Shown: piece by piece, positions 57,649-64,000 of the stretch
Layout: every line of letters starts with the position of its first letter
How positions within the stretch are numbered: position 1 is the stretch's first letter
Source of the DNA: Streptomyces sclerotialus
GTDB lineage: Bacteria > Actinomycetota > Actinomycetes > Streptomycetales > Streptomycetaceae
Assembly (NCBI RefSeq): GCF_040907265.1
Contig: NZ_JBFOHP010000002.1
Location: forward strand, 3,682,501-3,746,500
DNA: 64,000 bases
Direction of reading: 5' to 3'
Notes under the pieces: generated by a model
The model's input: only the letters and a program-made list of their open reading frames with translations
What the model was told of the DNA's origin: nothing
Database searches by the model: none
Program-made: the position numbers and the translations under genes

Positions 57649-58758
57649 CTACGCCCTCGGGTAGCGCGCCAGCCAGCCCGGGGCGGAGTTGCCCGGCCCG
57701 TGGAGCGCGGGTCCCTGGGTCATCTCCATGGCGAAGTCGTCGGCGAGCTGGAGGACGGTGGGGCGCCCCTCCAGCTCCACCAGCCAGACCGGCGGCAGGG
57801 CGGTCTCGCCGTGCAGCGTGCCGAGCAGGTTGCCGCAGAGCGCGCCGGTGACGTCGGAAGGGCCGCTGTGGTTGACCGCGAGCAGCAGCCCGTGCCGGAT
57901 GTCCTCGGCGACCAGCGCGCAGTACACGGCGACGGCCAGGGCGCCGGCGGCGTCCCCGGACTCCCCCAGCGACTCGACCCGGGCGGCGGTGGGCATGCCC
58001 TGCCGTACGGCGCCCAGCGCCCGCTTGAGGGCGTCCGTGGTGTCCTCGTGGCCGGGACGGGTGGCCAGATGCGCCAGGGCCTTCTGGACGGCGCTGTCGA
58101 GGTCCTCACCGCGGGCGAGGGAGTGGACGACGACGGCGAACGCGCCGGCCGCCAGGTATCCGGTCGGATGACCATGGGTCTGTGCCGCGCACTCGACGGC
58201 GAGCTGGAAGACCAGCTGGGGCTCCCAGCCGACGAGCAGTCCGAAGGGCGCCGAGCGCATCACGGCGCCGCCGCCGTCCGCCTGCGGGTTGCGGGGCGCT
58301 TCCAGGGTGCCCATGACCTGGTCGCCGAGGCCGGTGAGACAGTCGCGGTCCGGGGCGCGGCGGGCGTACAGCCACTCCTCGCGGGCCAGCCAGCCGTCGT
58401 CGGCACGGCGCTCGTCCGGGCCCCAGTCGTGCTGCGTGACGGCCCAGCGGCGGTAGGCGCGGTACAGGTCGGTGGGCGGGTGCCAGGCGCCGGTGTCGCG
58501 GCGTACCTGGGCCCGTACGAGGCCGTCGACGGTGAAGAGGGTGAGCTGGGTGGCGTCCGTGACGGCGCCGCGCTGCCCGAAGACGGCGGCGTAATCGGTC
58601 AGCCCCTCCGTGCCGTGTGTTTGGCGGAGGGCGTCCAGCGAGGTCTCCGCCGCGCCCGCCCCGAGGGCGTCGCCGATGGCCCCGCCCAGGAGACAGCCGC
58701 GTACCCGGCTGCGGAAGTCCTGCTGCTCGGCGCGGCCCCAGATGGCGTTCGCGCTCAC
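57649..58758 (-). CDS. ADP-ribosylglycohydrolase (DraG/ARH) family protein
   Basis: 369 residues. VRGCLLGGAIGDALGAGAAE begins the ARH fold. The expected (D/T)D pairs are in the TDATQLTLFTVDGL and NHSGPSDVTGALCGNLLG segments (two-metal site: ARH has NHSGDSD, here the Asp of GDSD is Pro, giving GPSD). CAAQTHGHPTGYLAAGAFAVVV supplies the middle motif. These enzymes remove ADP-ribose from proteins or nucleotides; the GPSD variation could weaken metal binding. It converges with the symporter gene and starts in a divergent region. Confidence 0.85.
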   Translation of the reverse strand: MSANAIWGRAEQQDFRSRVRGCLLGGAIGDALGAGAAETSLDALRQTHGTEGLTDYAAVFGQRGAVTDATQLTLFTVDGLVRAQVRRDTGAWHPPTDLYRAYRRWAVTQHDWGPDERRADDGWLAREEWLYARRAPDRDCLTGLGDQVMGTLEAPRNPQADGGGAVMRSAPFGLLVGWEPQLVFQLAVECAAQTHGHPTGYLAAGAFAVVVHSLARGEDLDSAVQKALAHLATRPGHEDTTDALKRALGAVRQGMPTAARVESLGESGDAAGALAVAVYCALVAEDIRHGLLLAVNHSGPSDVTGALCGNLLGTLHGETALPPVWLVELEGRPTVLQLADDFAMEMTQGPALHGPGNSAPGWLARYPRA

Positions 58759-58916
58759 TGTGTCCCTCCCGGCACTGCGCCCTCCCGGACCGTGCTGCCG
58801 CTCCCGACGCCCTAGGACGCTCGTCTGACGCAGGGCACTGTAATAGACAAAGATTCAGCCACCAGCGGGCAGGAAGGGAATGCGAAGAGGCGACCAATGA
58901 ACGGCTTTTGATCACT

Positions 58917-58932
58917 AACGGAACTTTCCGTT
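58917..58932. promoter_or_regulatory. Short palindrome in the divergent region (candidate operator)
   Basis: AACGGAA-CT-TTCCGTT, 7-bp perfect arms, in an AT-rich stretch between the ARH-type gene and the 85-residue gene. A related half-site AACGG occurs at 58910. Confidence 0.4.
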
Positions 58933-58992
58933 CACCTGGGCAATATCGGCGCACGAGTCATCCTCTGCCCCAGGTGTGGGCATGCTCCGACC

Positions 58993-59250
58993 ATGTCCGA
59001 GTACGAGTGGGACCGCACGACCATGGCCGTCGTCGCGTGCGCGCTGGCCGGGGACAGCGAGGGCGCGGTGGAGCTGCTGCGGCCGCTCCCGCAGCGCGAC
59101 ACCTGCCACATCGCCGTACGGCTGGCAGCGATGGCCGCCGACGCGCTCATCACCGCGGCCGAGGACGCCGGCGGCGACCGGGCCGAGGCCCTCGCCCGCT
59201 GGCAGCAGTGCATCCTCCAGCACGAGACGGAGCACAGCGGCGAAGGATGA
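58993..59250 (+). CDS. Small conserved hypothetical protein (85 residues)
   Basis: MSEYEWDRTTMAVVACALAG, RPLPQRDTCHIAVRLAAMAA and EALARWQQCILQHETEHSGE indicate an all-helical cytosolic protein. Two Cys and C-terminal His residues (QCILQHETEH) are notable. I do not know its function. Its stop is followed immediately by a strong hairpin. Confidence 0.75.
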   Translation: MSEYEWDRTTMAVVACALAGDSEGAVELLRPLPQRDTCHIAVRLAAMAADALITAAEDAGGDRAEALARWQQCILQHETEHSGEG

Positions 59251-59251
59251 G

Positions 59252-59290
59252 GCGCGGGGCCCCGGCGGACCGTCCGCCAGGGCCCCGCGC
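59252..59290. terminator. Bidirectional terminator before fbiC end
   Basis: GCGCGGGGCCC (59252-59262) pairs with 59280-59290, and inside it GGCGGA (59264-59269) pairs with TCCGCC (59273-59278) around a CCG loop. It stands between converging genes. Confidence 0.8.
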
Positions 59291-59294
59291 GCCG

Positions 59295-61949
59295 CTACTC
59301 CAGTACCGGCAGCAGCTCCGGCAGATGCCCGTCGGACCGCCGGGCCGCCTCCTGGCGCTCCTCGGGCACCGGGCCGTACGTCGTCGTCCGGGGGCGGGCC
59401 GGGCGCCCCGCCTCCTCGGCGATGGCGACCAGGTCCCGCACCGACCGGTAGGAGCCGTAACTGGACCCGGCCATCCGGGAGATCGTCTCCTCCATCAGCG
59501 TGCCGCCGAGGTCGTTGGCGCCCGAGCGCAGCATTTCGGCCGCGCCCTGGGTGCCGAGCTTGACCCAGCTGGTCTGGATATTGGGGATGTGCGGGTGCAG
59601 CAACACCCGTGCCATCGCGGTCACCGCACGGTTGTCGCGCGAGGTGGGCCCGGGGCGGGCGATGCCCGCCAGGTAGACCGGCGCGTTGGTGTGGATGAAC
59701 GGCAGGGTCACGAACTCCGTGAAGCCCTCGACGCCCTTCTCCCGCGCGGACCGCTGGATGTCGGCCAGCAGCCGGAAGTGACCCAGCCAGTGCCGGGGCT
59801 GGTCCACGTGCCCGTACATCATCGTCGAGGACGAGCGGATGCCCAGTTCGTGCGCGGTCTTGATGACCTCGACCCAGGTGGCCGTGGGCAGCTTCCCCTT
59901 GGTCAGCACCCAGCGCACCTCGTCGTCGAGGATCTCGGCGGCCGTACCGGGGATCGTGTCGAGCCCCGCCTCCTTGGCGGCGGTCAGCCACTCCCGGATG
60001 GACATCCCCGTACGGGTCGCGCCGTTGACGACCTCCATGGGCGAGTACGCGTGGACGTGCATCCCCGGGACGCGCTCCTTCACCGCCCGCGCGATGTCGA
60101 AGTACGCGGTACCCGGCAGGTCCGGGTGGATGCCGCCCTGCATGCACACCTCGGTCGCGCCCACGTCCCACGCCTGCTGGGCGCGGTCGGCGACCTGCTC
60201 CAGGGAGAGCGTGTACGCGTCGGCGTCCGTACGGCGCTGCGCGAAGGCGCAGAACCGGCAGCCGGTGTAGCAGACGTTGGTGAAGTTGATGTTGCGCGTG
60301 ACGATGTACGTCACGTCGTCGCCGACCGTCGCCTTACGGAGGTCGTCGGCGATGCCGCAGAGCGCATCGAGAGCCGGCCCGTCGGCGTGCAGCAGGGCCA
60401 GCGCCTCGTCGTCCGTGAGCTTCGTCGGATCGTCCGCTGCCTGCTTCAGGGCGGCCCGCACGTCGGTGTCGATGCGCTGCGGCACCATCCCGGGCGCCGC
60501 GGCCTCGCGCAGCGCCTCCCAGTCGCCGTACACCTCGTCGAAGTCGTTCCGGCGGTCACCGGTGCGGCCTTCGGTGTCGATGGTGCGGTGCAGGTCCGTA
60601 CGGCCCGAACCGTGCAGCGAGAACTCCTCGTCCGGCTCCTGCCAGGGGTGCCCCTCGACCACCGCGTCCGGGCGCGCGAGGCCCGTCTCCGGGTCGGCCA
60701 GCGCCCGTACGTGCGGCAGCAGCCGCGGGTCCAGCCAGGGCTCGCCGCGCAGCACGAACTCCGGGTAGACGGCGAGGCGTTCCTTGAGCGCGAAGCCGCT
60801 CTCCGCCGACCGCGCGGCCAGCTCCTCGATCTGGGGCCAGGGGCGCTCGGGGTTGACGTGGTCCGGGGTGAGCGGTGAGACGCCGCCCCAGTCGTCGATG
60901 CCGGCCCCGATGAGCCGCCCGTACTCCGCGTCCACCAGGTTGGGCGGCGCCTGAAGGCACGCGGACGGCCCCATGATGTGCCGCGCGACGGCCACGGTGG
61001 CGACCAGGTCGTCCAGCTCCGCGTCCGGCATGCCGCGCATCGCGGTGTCCGGCTTGGCGCGGAAGTTCTGGATGATCAACTCCTGGATGCCGTGGTACGC
61101 GCGGGAGACCCGGCGCAGCGCGAACAGCGACTCGGCGCGCTCCTCGTAGGTCTCCCCGATACCGATCAGCAGGCCGCTGGTGAACGGCACGGAGCTGCGC
61201 CCGGCGTCCTCCAGGACGCGCAGCCGCACCGCGGGCTCCTTGTCGGGCGAGCCGTAGTGCGGGTTGCCCGGCTCGCTCCACAGCCGCTCGGAGGTGGTCT
61301 CCAGCATCATGCCCATCGAGGGCGCGACCGGCTTGAGCCGCTGGAAGTCCGTCCAGGACATGACGCCCGGGTTCAGGTGCGGCAGCAGCCCGGTCTCCTC
61401 CAGGATGCGGATCGCCATCGCCCGTACGTAGGCGAGCGTGTCGTCGTACCCCTCGGCCTCCAGCCACTCGCGCGCCTCGGGCCAGCGGTCCTCGGGCTTG
61501 TCCCCGAGGGTGATCAGGGCTTCCTTGCAGCCCAGTTCGGCGCCGCGGCGGGCGATGTCCAGGACCTCGTCCGGGGACATGAACATCCCGTGCCCCTCGC
61601 GGCGCAGCTTGCCGGGCACGGTGGCGAACGTGCAGTAGTGGCACTTGTCGCGGCACAGGCGGGTGAGCGGGATGAAGACGCTCTTGGAGTACGTGATGAC
61701 GCCGGGGCGGCCCGCGGCGTCGAGCCCCGCGTCCCGCACCCGGGAGGCGGAGGCGCACAGGTCGTCCAGGTCCTCACCGCGCGCCTGGAGGAGCACGGCC
61801 GCCTCGGCCGCGTCCAGCGCCACGCCGTCCCGCGCGCGCCTCAGCGCCCGGCGCATGGCGTTCGCGGTGGGCGCGGGGCGCGGGTTTTCCTGCGTCGGCT
61901 GGTCGGACGCCTGCGGAAGCTGCTCGGGTCCCTGCGGGCTGGAAGTCAT
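59295..61949 (-). CDS. fbiC: FO synthase (bifunctional CofG/CofH)
   Basis: 884 residues, the fused two-radical-SAM enzyme of actinobacteria that makes 7,8-didemethyl-8-hydroxy-5-deazariboflavin (FO), the chromophore of F420. The CofG half has CRDKCHYC (C99, C103, C106). The CofH half starts near residue 480 and has CYTGCRFC near residue 560. Both are CX3CX2C radical-SAM sites. [19 protein letters not shown] and GGIHPDLPG segments are present. An F420-dependent oxidoreductase gene follows upstream on the same strand, 136 bp away. ATG at 61949. Confidence 0.96.
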   Translation of the reverse strand: MTSSPQGPEQLPQASDQPTQENPRPAPTANAMRRALRRARDGVALDAAEAAVLLQARGEDLDDLCASASRVRDAGLDAAGRPGVITYSKSVFIPLTRLCRDKCHYCTFATVPGKLRREGHGMFMSPDEVLDIARRGAELGCKEALITLGDKPEDRWPEAREWLEAEGYDDTLAYVRAMAIRILEETGLLPHLNPGVMSWTDFQRLKPVAPSMGMMLETTSERLWSEPGNPHYGSPDKEPAVRLRVLEDAGRSSVPFTSGLLIGIGETYEERAESLFALRRVSRAYHGIQELIIQNFRAKPDTAMRGMPDAELDDLVATVAVARHIMGPSACLQAPPNLVDAEYGRLIGAGIDDWGGVSPLTPDHVNPERPWPQIEELAARSAESGFALKERLAVYPEFVLRGEPWLDPRLLPHVRALADPETGLARPDAVVEGHPWQEPDEEFSLHGSGRTDLHRTIDTEGRTGDRRNDFDEVYGDWEALREAAAPGMVPQRIDTDVRAALKQAADDPTKLTDDEALALLHADGPALDALCGIADDLRKATVGDDVTYIVTRNINFTNVCYTGCRFCAFAQRRTDADAYTLSLEQVADRAQQAWDVGATEVCMQGGIHPDLPGTAYFDIARAVKERVPGMHVHAYSPMEVVNGATRTGMSIREWLTAAKEAGLDTIPGTAAEILDDEVRWVLTKGKLPTATWVEVIKTAHELGIRSSSTMMYGHVDQPRHWLGHFRLLADIQRSAREKGVEGFTEFVTLPFIHTNAPVYLAGIARPGPTSRDNRAVTAMARVLLHPHIPNIQTSWVKLGTQGAAEMLRSGANDLGGTLMEETISRMAGSSYGSYRSVRDLVAIAEEAGRPARPRTTTYGPVPEERQEAARRSDGHLPELLPVLE

Positions 61950-62084
61950 CCTTCGAGGATACGAGCGGGCGGCAGGCGGCCGAGGGGCCGTGGCGGCCGT
62001 TTCGTGTGCCGATGATCACGTAAGACGGAGGTTCCCTCCGGTCGTCGGCCGGGCAGGCGCCCGCCGCCCCCGCGCCGCGCCGCC

Positions 62085-62909
62085 TCACAGGTACTCCGCG
62101 TACGCATCCAGCGCGCGCAGCACCTCGCCCTCACCCGCCGGCGGCAGCTGGACCACCACCTCGTCCACGCCGAGCTCCTGAAAGCGCGCCAGCTTCCCGG
62201 CCGAGGGCCGCACCCCGTACGGGACCACCACCGGCTCCCCCTCACGTCCGGCCTCGGCCCACACCCTGCGCAGTTCCGGCACCGCCTCGGCCAGCCCCCG
62301 CCCGCCGATCGGCAGCCAGCCGTCCGCGTACTCCGCGATGTGTGCGAACAGCGTCGGGCCCGCCCCGCCGCCGACCAGGACGCGCGGGGCACCCTTCACC
62401 GGTTTCGGATACGCGTGGCTCGCCCGGACGGACCCGAAGGTTCCCTCGTACGCGGTCGGTTCGTCCGCCCACAGGGCGCGCATCAGCGCGACCCGGTCCC
62501 GGGCGAGCGCCCGCCGCGAGGACCACTCCACCCCGTGGTCGGCGGCCTCCTCCACGTTCCAGCCGAAGCCGACGCCCAGCGTGAACCGCCCTCCGGAGAG
62601 GAAGTCCAGCGTCGCCACCTGCTTCGCCAGACCGACCGGATCGTGCTGGGCGACCAGCGTGATGCCCGTGCCCAGCGTCAGCCGCTCGGTGACGGCCGCC
62701 GCCTGGCCGAGCGCGACGAACGGGTCGAGGGTGCGGCCGTACTCGCGCGGCAGCGGTTCACCCATCGGCGCAGGGGTGTCGCGGGAGACCGGGATGTGGG
62801 TGTGCTCGGGCAGGTACAGCCCGGCGAACCCGCGCTGCTCCAGCTCACGGGCCAGCCGCACCGGCCGGATCGTCTCGTCGGTCAGGAAGATCGTGGTCGC
62901 GATCCGCAT
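62085..62909 (-). CDS. LLM-class F420-dependent oxidoreductase
   Basis: 274 residues, luciferase-like TIM barrel. RLARELEQRGFAGLYLPEHT, ERLTLGTGITLVAQHDPVGLAKQVATLDFLSGGRF and GVGFGWNVEE are the F420-binding hallmarks of this class, and PRVLVGGGAGPTLFAHIAEYADGW follows. The substrate is unknown. Location upstream of fbiC on the same strand fits shared F420 biology. ATG at 62909 with AGGCGACAC before it. Confidence 0.92.
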   Translation of the reverse strand: MRIATTIFLTDETIRPVRLARELEQRGFAGLYLPEHTHIPVSRDTPAPMGEPLPREYGRTLDPFVALGQAAAVTERLTLGTGITLVAQHDPVGLAKQVATLDFLSGGRFTLGVGFGWNVEEAADHGVEWSSRRALARDRVALMRALWADEPTAYEGTFGSVRASHAYPKPVKGAPRVLVGGGAGPTLFAHIAEYADGWLPIGGRGLAEAVPELRRVWAEAGREGEPVVVPYGVRPSAGKLARFQELGVDEVVVQLPPAGEGEVLRALDAYAEYL

Positions 62910-62977
62910 GTGTCGCCTCCGCGTCGGCCGTCCTGTTCAGGGGTGTGGTGAGCGCATGTTGCCGCACCGTCGCCGAC

Positions 62978-62986
62978 TTATCCACA
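62978..62986 (+). promoter_or_regulatory. Isolated DnaA-box-like sequence
   Basis: TTATCCACA, a single DnaA-type box in the gap between the oxidoreductase and metallohydrolase genes. Alone it is not an origin. Confidence 0.3.
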
Positions 62987-63070
62987 GGCCTTTCCGTCCG
63001 TGTCACACACGCGTACAACAGTTTTCACACGACGCGGGAGAGACCCGGGAGAACCGACGGAGAAGCTGCG

Positions 63071-64000
63071 ATGGACCGGCGCGACATCCTGAGAATCGGT
63101 GCCGTCGCGGGCGCCACCGGAGCCCTTACGCTCAGCCCCGTGAACTTCGCAGGCGCCGAGGGGCGCACGGACGGATCCGGCGGCCCCACGGACGGGTCCG
63201 GCAGACCTGCCGGACCGGCCGAGGAGACCCGGACCGTCTCCGGCCACCTCCCGACCGGCGCTCCCGACTTCGTGTACGTCCCGGTGGAAGTCCCGCGCGG
63301 TGTCCGCGAGATCGCCGTCTCCTACCGGTACGACAAGCCGTCCGTCCCCGCCGGCACCAACGGCAACGCCTGCGACATCGGCATCTTCGACCAGCGCGGC
63401 ACCGAGCTGGGCGGCGCGGGCTTCCGCGGCTGGTCGGGTGGTGCCCGCACGGAGTTCTTCCTGCGCGCCGACGACGCGACCCCCGGCTATCTGCCCGGCC
63501 CGATCCGGCCCGGGACCTGGCACATCGCGCTCGGCCCGTACACCGTCGCGCCCCAGGGCCTGGACTACGAGATCACCGTGACCCTGCGGTACGGCGCCGC
63601 CGGCGAGACGCCGAAGCCGGTGTACCCGCCGCAGCGCGCCAAGGGCCGCGGCCGCGCCTGGTACCGCGGCGACAGCCACCTGCACAGCGTCCACTCCGAC
63701 GGGAAGCGCACCCCCGCGCAGATCGCCGCGCTCGCCCGCGCCGCGGGACTGGACTTCCTCACCACCACCGAGCACAACACCACCTCCTCCCACCGCGTGT
63801 GGGAGGGCCTGTGGGGCGACGACCTCCTGATCCTCACCGGCGAGGAGATCACCACCCGTAACGGCCACGTCGTGGCGATGGGCACCGACCCGGGTGTCTT
63901 CATCGACTGGCGCTACCGGGCCCGCGACAACGCCTTCGGGAAGTTCGCCCGCGCCGTCCGCCGGGCGGGCGGCCTGGTCATCCCTGCCCATCCGCACGCC
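63071..64000 (+). CDS. CehA/McbA-family PHP metallohydrolase (cut by window edge)
   Basis: At least 310 residues from the ATG at 63071, with GGAGAA 7 nt upstream. The N-terminus MDRRDILRIGAVAGATGALT is a Tat signal (RR in context) with a lipid-free cleavage region. A beta-sandwich of about 170 residues (to about 200) precedes the PHP domain that begins WYRGDSHLHSVHSDGKRTPA (metal ligands His/His/Asp) and continues with LDFLTTTEHNTTSS, TGEEITTRNGHVVAMG and VIPAHPHA. This is the CehA/McbA carbaryl-hydrolase-like group; the natural substrate is probably a phosphoester. The end of the gene lies outside the window. Confidence 0.88.
   Translation, partial: MDRRDILRIGAVAGATGALTLSPVNFAGAEGRTDGSGGPTDGSGRPAGPAEETRTVSGHLPTGAPDFVYVPVEVPRGVREIAVSYRYDKPSVPAGTNGNACDIGIFDQRGTELGGAGFRGWSGGARTEFFLRADDATPGYLPGPIRPGTWHIALGPYTVAPQGLDYEITVTLRYGAAGETPKPVYPPQRAKGRGRAWYRGDSHLHSVHSDGKRTPAQIAALARAAGLDFLTTTEHNTTSSHRVWEGLWGDDLLILTGEEITTRNGHVVAMGTDPGVFIDWRYRARDNAFGKFARAVRRAGGLVIPAHPHA

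Noticed and set aside
62938..63070. Chromosomal replication origin at the DnaA-box-like site
   Set aside because: There is a single box only, and no dnaA, dnaN or cluster of boxes is nearby.

Overview
The window is high-GC actinobacterial DNA, most likely a Streptomyces chromosome. The evidence is the very GC-rich codon third positions, the HrdD-type sigma factor behind a SigR-type promoter, the DUF397/XRE pair, the FbiC-type F420 gene and a pSAM2-like integrative conjugative element (AICE) in a tRNA-Arg gene.

Layout. 0-14.4 kb is ordinary chromosome: a fructose PTS operon (fruR-fruK-fruA, the last cut by the window edge), hrdD, a GNAT acetyltransferase, two FMN-binding split-barrel proteins, a questin-oxidase-like protein, a MarR/MFS/TetR efflux locus, a secreted M6-type protease, a TetR regulator and two small membrane proteins. 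At 14436 lies tRNA-Arg(CCU). Two integrated elements are stacked in its 3' end. Element 1 (14467-31419) is an AICE: int, xis, a DUF3631 ATPase, a broken primase-polymerase, a spread-like membrane protein, a frameshifted Tra motor, DUF3307, an RRQRL zinc protein, broken DUF2637 and coiled-coil genes, DUF6284, a divergent GntR (KorSA-like) and a GT2 cargo gene. Element 2 (31375-33907) is a 2.5-kb remnant with a dead integrase tail, a membrane-anchored hypothetical, a 54-residue Cys-rich protein and an orphan phage-like tail-tube protein. 34-43 kb is a terpene-type locus: polyprenyl synthase, ABC exporter, terpene synthase, PadR regulator, carotenoid oxygenase and a membrane protein. 43-53.8 kb holds recQ, a GT39-like protein, a D,D-carboxypeptidase with a very long disordered N-terminus, GPP34 and the XRE/DUF397 pair. 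54-55.7 kb is a decayed patch. 56-64 kb has a Na+/solute symporter, an ADP-ribosylglycohydrolase-like gene, fbiC, an F420-dependent oxidoreductase and a CehA/McbA-type metallohydrolase running off the end.

The most interesting part is the mobile DNA. (1) Three copies of the tRNA 3' end delimit the two tandem elements. Each element has, at both ends and at matching distances from the att core, a pair of direct repeats with 13-bp pitch. The repeat is TGACGGC in element 1 and TGACATC in element 2, which looks like element-specific integrase arm sites. (2) A 6.03-kb unit with three tyrosine-recombinase-type genes plus a DUF6262 gene (recombinase-in-trio or Tn554-like) sits inside the DUF3307 gene. 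Removing it restores one uninterrupted reading frame. (3) A 206-bp mirror-symmetric array of the 9-mer TCCGCTACA/TGTAGCGGA straddles the stop codon of the DUF3631 gene and looks like an iteron origin. Its two orientations encode the SAT and VAD peptide repeats in that protein's tail. (4) The AICE operon is preceded by an rrn-leader-like motif and a strong leader hairpin.

Several AICE genes and several chromosomal genes (CAP-domain, SDR, a short lipoprotein, an unnamed family at 54.1 kb) carry frameshifts, stops or deletions. They are marked as pseudogenes. Single-base lesions could also be sequence errors; the larger deletions and the insertion cannot be explained that way.
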